From the NCBI RefSeq assembly GCF_030718935.1, contig NZ_CP132194.1, forward strand, positions 248,001-312,000: DNA of 64,000 nt, in the 5' to 3' direction. Each line of letters begins with the position of its first letter. The first letter of the stretch is position 1. Both the position numbers and the translations under genes were made by a program. This document shows positions 9,233 through 18,589 of the stretch, piece by piece. The notes below the pieces were generated by a model, which saw only the letters and a program-made list of their open reading frames with translations, was not told the DNA's origin and made no database searches. This DNA is from Psychrobacter sp. M13. Lineage in GTDB: Bacteria; Pseudomonadota; Gammaproteobacteria; Pseudomonadales; Moraxellaceae.

Positions 9233-11686
<2,454 letters not shown>

Positions 11687-11709
11687 TGAGCTATGGAATT
11701 TTATTTTTT

Positions 11710-11824
11710 GTAGGGTGGGTTAGTCCAAGCGTAACCCACCGAATCCATGATTCGAATATTTAACGGTGGGTTATATTTCCTCTTTACTCTCTACGAGAGC
11801 TTGAACAAAATAACCTGCCCTACG
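11710..11824. repeat. Palindromic intergenic repeat M, copy 1 (MITE/REP-like)
   Basis: This is an element of about 115 bp with imperfect terminal inverted repeats: GTAGGGTGGGTTA at the left and TAACCTGCCCTAC at the right. Internal complementary words GGTGGGTTA (11714-11722) and TAACCCACC (11732-11740) form a hairpin, and GGTGGGTTA recurs at about 11765. A second copy in the same orientation lies at 13659-13770. No coding capacity. Confidence 0.75.
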
Positions 11825-11827
11825 CAG

Positions 11828-11905
11828 TTGTAGTTGGGATTTAGGGTTTGATTTGAAGTTGCACTTGGAAGCGGTGAGATTGATTGTCTCGCCATTTTAT
11901 TTCAG
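11828..11905 (+). repeat. Repeat T, copy 2 (diverged fadH-terminator copy)
   Basis: It starts TAGTTGGGATTTAGGG like the fadH end and finishes with GCGGTGAGAT, TGATT, GTCTCGCC, then a T-rich tail. It lies 165 bp upstream of the transglutaminase-like gene. Reading frame is not preserved; only the 3'-end/terminator part is present. Confidence 0.7.
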
Positions 11906-12070
11906 ATAGCAGGTGTAGTACACAATGGTGTTTCAATTCTGTTATGCTAATGCCACTAACAAATAATATATACAAATAATTTATTCGGTGAGTTACGCTT
12001 TGGCTAATCCACTTTAAAAGCCCTATACAATTATCAGCCCACCCTATCAATACTCTTAGGAAGTTCCAAC

Positions 12071-12850
12071 ATGATCCTCAAACTTAACGTCAAACTCCAT
12101 TATCGGCTCCCCGCGCCGATGGACCTTTTGCTTCAGATCGAAGCCGCCGATCTTGTGGATCAGCGGGTGCGTTCGGCCGAGATTTGGACATCAGACGTTG
12201 CGCATTTTTCAAGGGTCGTCGCCGATGATGGCATAGGAGAGCGGATTTGGATCCGCGCAGAGGGAGATTTTAGCTGCACTTATACCGCAGAAATTGATAT
12301 TGACCGTCCTGTTTTAGACATATCGGCCCTGCCCCAAACTGCCCCTCATCTTTTGCCTGGAGAGGCGATCAAATATTTGATGCCCTCTCGCTTTTGCCCA
12401 TCAGACCAGTTCCATGACTTCGTGAATGCCGAGTTTGGCGATCTCTCAGGTGGCGCGCGGATTGCTGCAATGCGCGATTGGATTGAGTCGACGTTTAGCT
12501 ATGTGCCTGGATCGAGCCATGCACAAACCACCGCGCTTGACACCTTTGTTCAACGTCAGGGCGTATGCCGCGACTTTGCGCATGTGCTCGTGACACTCGC
12601 ACGCGCGTCAACGATACCAGCGAGATTCGTGAGCGTTTATGCGCCTGATGTGACGCCACAGGACTTTCATGCCATAGCTGAGGTTTATCTTGGGGGGAGC
12701 TGGCATCTCATTGACCCAACTGGCATGGCATCTGCCGACACGATAGCTCGCATCGGTGTTGGAGCCGACGCGTCCGGCGTTGCGTTCTTGACTGCATTCG
12801 GATCCATGGAACTGGTCAACCAATCGGTATCCGTGACCAGACAAGATTAG
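12071..12850 (+). CDS. Transglutaminase-like cysteine protease-fold protein, probably transferred
   Basis: The 259-residue protein has an N-terminal beta-rich domain (about 1-95) of the kind found before bacterial transglutaminase cores. The core has a complete catalytic triad: Cys166 in RQGVCRDFAH, His200 in DFHAIAEVYL and Asp215 in WHLIDPTGM. Such proteins act as peptidases or amidases, and true transglutaminase activity is rarely shown. There is no signal peptide, so it is probably cytosolic. An AGGAAG site lies 8 nt before the ATG. GC content and codon use (GCG, CGC, GGC, CTC-rich; GATCGAAGCCGCC) are clearly unlike the AT-richer neighbours and resemble high-GC alphaproteobacterial genes. 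It stands alone between two copies of repeat T, which supports acquisition by transfer. Confidence 0.85.
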   Translation: MILKLNVKLHYRLPAPMDLLLQIEAADLVDQRVRSAEIWTSDVAHFSRVVADDGIGERIWIRAEGDFSCTYTAEIDIDRPVLDISALPQTAPHLLPGEAIKYLMPSRFCPSDQFHDFVNAEFGDLSGGARIAAMRDWIESTFSYVPGSSHAQTTALDTFVQRQGVCRDFAHVLVTLARASTIPARFVSVYAPDVTPQDFHAIAEVYLGGSWHLIDPTGMASADTIARIGVGADASGVAFLTAFGSMELVNQSVSVTRQD

Positions 12851-12868
12851 AGTTCTGACTCTAGGCAG

Positions 12869-12950
12869 CTGAGGTTGGGGTTTAGGGTTCTCAGTAATTT
12901 AGATTTAATATAGAGGCGGTGAGATTTATTATCTTGCCGTTTTTTTTAGT
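12869..12950 (+). repeat. Repeat T, copy 3, with functional-looking terminator
   Basis: It begins GAGGTTGGGGTTTAGGG, 18 bp after the transglutaminase stop, and ends with GCGGTGAGAT (from 12917), a short loop, ATCTTGCCGT (12931-12940) and an eight-T run. This is nearly the same terminator as fadH's own. It would end transcription of the transglutaminase-like gene. Confidence 0.8.
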
Positions 12951-13081
12951 TATTATTTAGCGGTTTGTAGAGGTAGTTAAATTCTAACATTTGATAATTC
13001 TTACGACTTAAGTTCAGCATGTTATAATTTTGAGCTGGGTTACATATAAAAGCTAAATTAAAGCAGTAAGGAGCGCTACTC

Positions 13082-13639
13082 ATGTTGTATTTTAGATCAC
13101 CTATAGTTGAGTTAATGAAAAAAGTGATGAATACAGATGATGATTCTGAGTTGGCAAGAGGAACTGTGCTTAGAGTCGAGTTAACAAAAATGGGAGTGGT
13201 AGGGTTCGATCATTTTGGTATTTATGCTGGAAACAACAAAGTAATTCACTTTAGTGAAAAAAAGATAAGAAAAGAGCCGTTAAGCAAGTTTGTTGAAGAT
13301 GCAGGATGGTTTAATGGAAATCATGTTGATGTTATGAGTTTTTCAAGAAAATTTGTAGATTATACTTCGTTAGAAGAATCTTATTTGAGAGCGAAGTCAT
13401 GTTTAGGCATGACAGGCTATGATCTAGTAGATGCAAATTGTGAACATTTTGCATTATGGTGTCGTATGGATGAAGCTTTTTCAGGACAAGCTTTTGGAAG
13501 TAATTCAAAATTATTTTCAAAAATGGGCGGCACCGCTGTGGGTGCGTTGAATATTCCGAGATTAGTAGGTAAAGCATTTAACAAGCTAGAAATGGAAAAA
13601 AGTCGATCGATTTGTATTGATAATATAATTGATATTTAA
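13082..13639 (+). CDS. LRAT-domain (NlpC/P60 superfamily) protein
   Basis: The 185-residue protein shows the two hallmark boxes of the LRAT / H-REV107-like branch of the NlpC/P60 superfamily. His44 is in FDHFGIYAG, and Cys120 is in NCEHFALWCR, preceded by SCLGMTGYDLVDA. Bacterial LRAT proteins are usually predicted acyltransferases or amidases acting on lipids or peptides, and their substrates are mostly unknown. No signal peptide is seen. The C-terminal segment (about 150-170, KMGGTAVGALNIPRLVGKAF) is weakly hydrophobic. The start at 13082 has AAGGAG about 9 nt upstream. The gene is AT-rich, the opposite of its transglutaminase neighbour, so the two probably arrived separately. Repeat M copy 2 follows 20 bp after the stop. 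Confidence 0.8.
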   Translation: MLYFRSPIVELMKKVMNTDDDSELARGTVLRVELTKMGVVGFDHFGIYAGNNKVIHFSEKKIRKEPLSKFVEDAGWFNGNHVDVMSFSRKFVDYTSLEESYLRAKSCLGMTGYDLVDANCEHFALWCRMDEAFSGQAFGSNSKLFSKMGGTAVGALNIPRLVGKAFNKLEMEKSRSICIDNIIDI

Positions 13640-13658
13640 TTATTTTAAGAAATAATAA

Positions 13659-13770
13659 GTAGTTTGTTAGCAAGTGTAACCCACTAAATTTACAATTCTA
13701 ATATACAAAGGTGGGTTACGCCTTGCCTTCATTCTCTACAAGAATTTGACAAGTCTAACGCCACCCTACG
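13659..13770. repeat. Palindromic intergenic repeat M, copy 2
   Basis: It aligns over its whole length with copy 1 (11710-11824). Shared blocks are GTAACCCAC, AATTCTAATAT versus GATTCGAATAT, GGTGGGTTA, CATTCTCTACAAGA versus ACTCTCTACGAGA, and the right end CCACCCTACG. The left terminal repeat is degenerate. Both copies have the same orientation and bracket the transglutaminase/LRAT island. Confidence 0.7.
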
Positions 13771-13828
13771 CCAATCAGCAAAAAAAGGAGACTAGATTTA
13801 ATCAGAAACCTTTATAAAGACCTACACG

Positions 13829-14590
13829 CTAACCCACCTCACGCTCCAACACCATACCGTCGAAATACCCCCGCATACCACAATGTAATCTTCTATATCT
13901 ATTGTCCATATCTCTTAATAATAACTGAGTGTTACCTTTATAGAGCGCTGGGTATAAGCGCAGCTCAGCAGCTTCACCCTGCTGATCATCGCTAATGACC
14001 CAATGATTCTGTGACCATATAGCTTTGCTCTCACCAATATCACAAGTATGACCATTAGTAAAAATGAAAACGCCATCAATAATCGACAGATAGGGCTTAT
14101 TACTGACACTATTAATCGATAACGTATTTATGACCTCTCCTGTATCATCCCAACGCGCCATTTCTGGATTGTACATTGAAATTTGAGAAGCTTTAGAAAA
14201 TTTACCAAAGGCATTCTTGCTCGGCAACTCAGATTGATTTAGCTCACTTGCATAGTTCCAAGCCACGCCGTAATTAGCCTTTTCTTCGACATATTCTTTA
14301 TATTCGCGAATTAGACACTTGGTCTCTGTACAAGTATTGCGCTGAAACTTGAGCCATGTTCTTTGGTCAATAATGAGGTTGTTTTTATAGTCTTTATCAG
14401 ACGTATCAGCAAGATTTTGTTTATATTTTTCTGCCATAGTTTCATCAAGCTTAGACAGCTCAGGATTTTTGCAGATAGTTTTCTCTACCCAAGCAGCGGC
14501 ACTATTGCAGTCAAAACTGGCTGAATTTGCAGGAGTAGAGAATAGGCAAGCTGCTAAAATACTTATCGTAGCTAAAGCTAATTTTTTCAT
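13829..14590 (-). CDS. Secreted LprI-like (DUF1311) protein
   Basis: It starts MKKLALATISILAACLFS with a clear signal peptide (cleavage near NSA|SFD), giving 253 residues. An upstream in-frame start at 14614 would only add eight residues before the signal peptide, and a GAGA site sits 5-9 nt before the preferred ATG at 14590. The mature N-terminal domain (about 24-105) carries FDCNSAAAWVEKTICKNPEL, KLDETMAEKY and a second Cys pair (NTCTETKCLI), the pattern of the lysozyme-inhibitor LprI N-terminal family. The C-terminal half (about 110-250) is beta-rich with two further Cys (HTCDIG, RLHCGM) and no family I recognise. It is probably a periplasmic protein; lysozyme inhibition is only a family-level suggestion. 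Confidence 0.75.
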   Translation of the reverse strand: MKKLALATISILAACLFSTPANSASFDCNSAAAWVEKTICKNPELSKLDETMAEKYKQNLADTSDKDYKNNLIIDQRTWLKFQRNTCTETKCLIREYKEYVEEKANYGVAWNYASELNQSELPSKNAFGKFSKASQISMYNPEMARWDDTGEVINTLSINSVSNKPYLSIIDGVFIFTNGHTCDIGESKAIWSQNHWVISDDQQGEAAELRLYPALYKGNTQLLLRDMDNRYRRLHCGMRGYFDGMVLEREVG

Positions 14591-14660
14591 AATGTTCTCG
14601 ATATGGATCTTCATTGTATTTAAGTAAAGCTAGTATGCATAAAAGAGTCTATCTTAAACT

Positions 14661-14700
14661 CAACTACCAACTACCAACTACCAACTACCAACTACCAATA
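14661..14700. repeat. Heptanucleotide tandem repeat (CAACTAC)5 over the gloA stop codon
   Basis: Five perfect CAACTAC units occupy 14661-14695, followed by a partial unit. On the minus strand this is a GTAGTTG array immediately at the 3' end of the glyoxalase gene, and the gene's TAG stop is formed by the repeat itself. Confidence 0.9.
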
Positions 14701-15101
14701 TTTTCCATTGAAATCCACGGCTCAGTAGGGTCTAGACGCGCGCCGTCTTGTAGTAGCTCAATTGAGATGTGGTTAGGGTCTTTCACGAACGCCATATAGC
14801 CATCTCTAGGTGGTCTTGATAGGGTAACGCCAGCATCCATAAGGGTTTGGCATAGCTCATAGATATTATCCACTCTAAAGGCAAAATGACCAAAGTTATT
14901 GCCATTGCTATATTCTTCTTCGTCCCAGTTATGAGTGACCTCAATCTCTGGTGCACCCTCATGAGTCGCTAAGAAATACAGGCTAAATCGTCCTGATTCG
15001 GAGTCCTTTTTTCTAAGCAGTTTAAGACCCATGAGATCACAGTAGAAGAACAAAGTTTCTTCTAGTTTATTGGTTCTAATCATGGCATGTAAATATTTCA
15101 T
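14685..15101 (-). CDS. gloA: Lactoylglutathione lyase (glyoxalase I)
   Basis: GloA converts the methylglyoxal-glutathione hemithioacetal to S-lactoylglutathione, detoxifying methylglyoxal in the cytosol. The 138-residue vicinal-oxygen-chelate protein starts MKYLHAMIRTNKLEETLFFY. It shows metal ligands matching E. coli GloA: His5, Glu54 (in EIEVTHNW), His72 (in FGHFAFRV) and Glu115 (in HISIELLQ). The C-terminus (ENIGSW then stop) is encoded by the first units of the CAACTAC tandem repeat. It is followed at a distance by the LprI-like gene on the same strand, and lplA lies upstream. Function is well supported by the ligand set. Confidence 0.93.
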   Translation of the reverse strand: MKYLHAMIRTNKLEETLFFYCDLMGLKLLRKKDSESGRFSLYFLATHEGAPEIEVTHNWDEEEYSNGNNFGHFAFRVDNIYELCQTLMDAGVTLSRPPRDGYMAFVKDPNHISIELLQDGARLDPTEPWISMENIGSW

Positions 15102-15197
15102 AAAACACCTTATACTTTAAGATCATAATACTGGGTTAAAAATTCAGCCTAAGCCAAAATTCACAATCGTCAAAATTTATCACTGTATTTGAAAACC

Positions 15198-16202
15198 CTA
15201 ATCTTGCATTTCACCAATCAACCACTGTTCAAAGTCATTAATTTGTGCTACTAATTCAGGCTGTGCTTTGCTTAATCTATCAAGCTTAGCTGTAATATCG
15301 CTCTTATCATATTTGATACCAGTTAACGTCTCTTTTAATAAGTCAATTAGCTCAACATTGAGCGCATCTGAGAAGATGACGACTTCTTCGATTACGGCTT
15401 GTCTAACATCCATATGTAGATCAATCAGACCCCACTCAAAGCGCGTTTCAATGCGGTGGCTAAACTCAGGCGTTTTGCCAAAGCGCCAGTCCCAATCGGC
15501 CATTTGCTGATAGTACTTATTTAAAGCAGGCTGCTTGGCGAGGCTGGCTTCATCCAAGGCTTCTGTTTCTACCGTTTGACCATAATACTCACAAAACGCT
15601 TCGATAATAGCGTCAGATAATACGTCATGATTGATACCTTCGTTAAACTCTTTTAGGTTAGCAACGCGAGAACGCACGGACTTAATGCCTTTTGCTTTTA
15701 ATTTTAGCGGGTGCGGATTAAGATAGTCGCCAAGCTTTTGCATATCAGCGTTGACCAGCAAAGTGCCATGATGAAAGCTGCGGTCGATAGCATGTTTAAA
15801 GGCGCTGCCTGATATTTTCTTGTCGCCGACTTGCATATCATTACGACCTGATAGCTCAGCGTCTATGCCTAGCTTTTTTAATGCATTGACAATAATCGTA
15901 AAGTTTGCGGTTTGGTCGTAATCGGCTTTGGGTGATAAAAAGGTGAAGTTGGTATTGCCCAAATCATGAAACACCGCACCACCGCCACTCTGACGCCGTG
16001 CTAAAAATACATCGTCTGCTTCCATCTTATCGGTCTTGCACTCAACCCAAGGATTTTGCGAGCGTCCGATAACGACCGTCTCGCTATTGCGCCATAAAAA
16101 TAGCGTATGTGAATCAGGATCAAGGGTGTTAAATATCCAATCCTCAGTGGCGAGATTAAACCAAGGGTTGGTGACAGCGGATTTTAGAATGCGTAATTTC
16201 AT
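15198..16202 (-). CDS. lplA: Lipoate-protein ligase A
   Basis: LplA activates free lipoate with ATP and attaches it to lipoyl domains of 2-oxoacid dehydrogenases and glycine-cleavage H protein. The 334-residue protein is of E. coli LplA length. It has the catalytic-domain motifs NLATEDWIF near the start, TLFLWRNSETVVIGRSQNPW (about 33-52), ARRQSGGGAVFHDLGN (about 70-84), SGSAFKHA with the active-site lysine (about 132-137) and HGTLL (about 144). The accessory C-terminal domain (about 245-334) is present. The ATG at 16202 has AAAGGATAAAT upstream. It appears monocistronic, with no lipA/lipB nearby, so it probably serves scavenging of external lipoate or octanoate. Confidence 0.93.
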   Translation of the reverse strand: MKLRILKSAVTNPWFNLATEDWIFNTLDPDSHTLFLWRNSETVVIGRSQNPWVECKTDKMEADDVFLARRQSGGGAVFHDLGNTNFTFLSPKADYDQTANFTIIVNALKKLGIDAELSGRNDMQVGDKKISGSAFKHAIDRSFHHGTLLVNADMQKLGDYLNPHPLKLKAKGIKSVRSRVANLKEFNEGINHDVLSDAIIEAFCEYYGQTVETEALDEASLAKQPALNKYYQQMADWDWRFGKTPEFSHRIETRFEWGLIDLHMDVRQAVIEEVVIFSDALNVELIDLLKETLTGIKYDKSDITAKLDRLSKAQPELVAQINDFEQWLIGEMQD

Positions 16203-16379
16203 TATTTATCCTTTATCTAATTGGCTATAAATAGGGAAAGTTAATTGCATGTGAGCAACCAAATTAGACTATGTTACCTCAATGTGGAAATTAAAACTTA
16301 ATATGCGATTTTGGAAAAACCAGAATTTTGTTATTGGTATTTAGGATGCAAAATACATCTATCTAAAAAGAAGAGCAAA

Positions 16380-16538
16380 ATGGCTGATTGAATACCTAAT
16401 GAAAAGATCGCAACAATCCTCTCAGAATAGGCAAGGGTCTGTAAAACTGGTGATGCTATTACCACAGACTATAAAGAAGAAAGAGTGGATATTGAACTGT
16501 CTGAAAACGATGAGATCGTGCGAATCTGGCTGAGATAA
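16380..16538 (+). pseudogene. Decayed I78-type peptidase-inhibitor-like gene
   Basis: In one frame this 53-codon stretch ends CKTGDAITTDYKEERVDIE, then LSENDEIVRIW and a stop. That fits the conserved C-terminal pattern of peptidase-inhibitor I78 proteins (GDAxTxDYxxxRxxxxxDxxxxIxxV). Two in-frame stops interrupt it (TGA at 16389-16391 and TAG at 16428-16430), and the usual final Cys-Gly is missing. A start ATG at 16380 is in frame. I read it as a remnant of a small, normally secreted serine-protease inhibitor gene. The match is by eye and short, so a chance resemblance remains possible. The rest of the 580-bp spacer 16203-16782 shows no gene. Confidence 0.45.
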
Positions 16539-16705
16539 CAGATAATGTGATAGAGCTTAGATGATTAGGGTTAGCAGTATTACTTAAGATTCTACCTAAA
16601 ATCTTTTCCTAGAATGGTTACCATATTACGCTGCAATTAGCCTGCGCTAAAACTTATTGTGACTATGAAAAGTAGTCAATAACTTATGGCATTTTGGGAA
16701 ATAAA

Positions 16706-16761
16706 GACATCTCGTAAGTATCGGCATATCTTATAAGATATGCCGATACTTACGAGGTGTC
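16706..16761. repeat. Long loop-less palindrome (23-bp perfect arms, 28 with one mismatch)
   Basis: CTCGTAAGTATCGGCATATC-TTA (16711-16733) is exactly reverse-complemented by 16734-16756 with no loop. The symmetry extends to 16706 and 16761 with one mismatch at 16757. It lies 22 bp beyond the stop of the minus-strand 96-residue gene and is followed on that strand by CTTTATTT, so it may serve as its terminator. Its length and perfection exceed what a terminator needs. Confidence 0.85.
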
Positions 16762-16782
16762 GTTGTGGATGCTTAATAAACT

Positions 16783-17073
16783 CTAAAATAGAAAGAAGGG
16801 GAAAGGGTTATATGCTGGTATCGCGCATTCCGCTTCTTCCGCGATCATTTCAGCGTCGCTCATTATATCGGCTTTACCTATAAATAAATAAACTGAACCG
16901 TAATAGTACATTTGGGTTTCGGCATCGCCTATATCTTCAGGGTCAACATCAAATATTTCAATTTTACACACGTCATCTTTTTGGTAGACGTAGTATTCTG
17001 TATCTGCTTGAACAGAAGTGGAGAAGATACTAAACAGCGCAATTAGTGATAATAATAGGGTTGTCTTTTTCAT
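16783..17073 (-). CDS. Small exported protein of unknown function
   Basis: This 96-residue protein has a textbook signal peptide (MKKTTLLLSLIALFSIFSTS, cleavage near VQA|DTE), leaving about 73 mature residues. The mature part is acidic, with Cys at CKIEIF and AECAIP that could form one disulfide, and ends in an unusual hydrophobic/aromatic tail (NPFPFFLF). Related short proteins with a YVY...CxI pattern occur in Moraxellaceae, but I do not recognise a named family. A GGGAGC ribosome-binding site lies 5-10 nt before the ATG, a strong sign that it is translated. It is likely periplasmic and monocistronic, with the palindrome at 16706-16761 after it. Confidence 0.65.
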   Translation of the reverse strand: MKKTTLLLSLIALFSIFSTSVQADTEYYVYQKDDVCKIEIFDVDPEDIGDAETQMYYYGSVYLFIGKADIMSDAEMIAEEAECAIPAYNPFPFFLF

Positions 17074-17319
17074 AAGGATGCTCCCAGCTAAATAATATTT
17101 AGCACAAGGCTAGATGAGGTCATACCTAATATTCAATAAGTATCTGCTAAAGTAACCTAACAGTATCAATCAAAATATACTAATAAACGAATATTAGTTA
17201 TTTTTCACTATACACTATTTTATCTATATATTCATAAGCATAATTAATAGGATAAGCGCTTCTAATATTGTTAGAATTGAAACGTAATTCATTACTTTTA
17301 AAATATTCAGGGCGAGACT

Positions 17320-18537
17320 ATGACAACTGCAAGCACATATGGTTTACATCATTTATTACTCCCTAATAATGACGGTCTTTATGGCGAGTTCGGTGGCAAG
17401 ATCGGTCATCCTGAATTGGCAAAAGCCATGGAGGAGATCGAGGTAGGGTTTCGTGAGATTATCAAAGAAGACGACTTTATCGTAGAGATGAAACGCCTGC
17501 GTGAAACTTACGTAGGCAGACCGAGTCCGATATTTCATGCCAGACGTTTAACCGAGTATTGTGGCGGGGCACAGATTTATTTTAAGCGTGAAGACTTAAA
17601 CCACACTGGCGCGCACAAGATTAATCACTGCTTAGGCGAAGTACTACTCGCCAAAAAGCTGGGCAAAACCAAAGTCATCGCCGAGACAGGCGCAGGGCAA
17701 CATGGCGTGGCGTTGGCAACCGCAGCCGCGCTCATGGGTCTTGAGTGTGAGATCCACATGGGCGTGGTCGATATCGAAAAAGAACATCCTAATGTCAGCC
17801 GCATGAAAATATTAGGGGCCAAAATCGTGCCAGTATCGCGTGGCGCAGGCACGCTAAAAGAAGCGGTCGATAGCGCGTTTGAGACTTATCTTGGTGATTT
17901 GGACAACAGCATGTTCGCCATTGGTTCAGCACTCGGGCCAGCACCTTATCCTGAAATTGTCAGTTATTTTCAATCGGTCGTCGGTCGTGAGGCGCGTACG
18001 CAATTCTTAGAAACGACTGGTAAATTACCTAATAAAGTGGTCGCCTGTGTTGGTGGCGGCTCTAATGCGATTGGTATATTCAGTGGCTTTTTGGGTGATG
18101 AGAGCGTTGAAAAGGTCGGGGTAGAGCCTGCGGGTGAAGGCTTGGATACGCCCAATCATGCGGCGACGATGACGCTGGGCGTAAAGGGCGAGATTCATGG
18201 CTTTAAATGTTATGTGCTGCTAGATAAAGACGGCGAGCCTGCGCCTGTGCATTCAATCGCCTCAGGTCTCGATTATCCAGGCGTTGGCCCGCAGCATTCA
18301 CTACTAAAAGATAAAAACATGGCGACTTATGAGTCTGCAACGGATAGCGAGTGTTTGGATGCTTTTATGGCGCTGTCACGCCTTGAAGGTATTATCCCAG
18401 CACTTGAGACTGCGCATGCCATTGCCTATGCGATGCGAGTGGCAAAAGATATGTCATCTGATGATACCATCTTGGTCAATTTATCAGGGCGCGGCGATAA
18501 GGATATTGACTTTATCTTGGATAAGGTTGAGTTGTAG
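17320..18537 (+). CDS. trpB: Tryptophan synthase beta chain
   Basis: TrpB condenses indole with L-serine to make tryptophan, using PLP. The 405-residue protein has GGKIGHPEL near the start, [15 protein letters not shown] with the PLP lysine at Lys100, the [20 protein letters not shown] loop (about 122-141), and the phosphate-binding glycine loop [11 protein letters not shown] (about 243). Length and motifs fit the standard TrpB1 class that partners with TrpA. Neither trpA nor any other trp gene is in the window, so it sits apart from the usual trpBA pair. Translation starts at the ATG at 17320 after GGGCGAGA. No trp leader peptide or attenuator is evident upstream. Confidence 0.95.
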   Translation: MTTASTYGLHHLLLPNNDGLYGEFGGKIGHPELAKAMEEIEVGFREIIKEDDFIVEMKRLRETYVGRPSPIFHARRLTEYCGGAQIYFKREDLNHTGAHKINHCLGEVLLAKKLGKTKVIAETGAGQHGVALATAAALMGLECEIHMGVVDIEKEHPNVSRMKILGAKIVPVSRGAGTLKEAVDSAFETYLGDLDNSMFAIGSALGPAPYPEIVSYFQSVVGREARTQFLETTGKLPNKVVACVGGGSNAIGIFSGFLGDESVEKVGVEPAGEGLDTPNHAATMTLGVKGEIHGFKCYVLLDKDGEPAPVHSIASGLDYPGVGPQHSLLKDKNMATYESATDSECLDAFMALSRLEGIIPALETAHAIAYAMRVAKDMSSDDTILVNLSGRGDKDIDFILDKVEL

Positions 18538-18552
18538 GCCGCCTTTTTGAAC

Positions 18553-18581
18553 GAGTGGATTAACAATAGCGTAATCCACTC
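18553..18581. repeat. Short palindrome between trpB and the convergent lipoprotein gene
   Basis: GAGTGGATTA (18553-18562) and TAATCCACTC (18572-18581) form a 10-bp perfect stem with a 9-nt loop. The word resembles the inner stem of repeat M (GGTGGGTTA/TAACCCACC), so this may be a REP-like relative. There is no T-run, but it sits between convergent stops and may act as a weak terminator. Confidence 0.6.
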
Positions 18582-18589
18582 TGCGTTCA

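Noticed and set aside
11840-12050. 69-codon minus-strand frame between repeat T copy 2 and the transglutaminase gene
   Set aside because: It runs through repeat sequence and has no independent signature.
17074-17319. Search for a trp attenuator or leader peptide before trpB
   Set aside because: No Trp-rich short reading frame or competing hairpins followed by a T-run were found.
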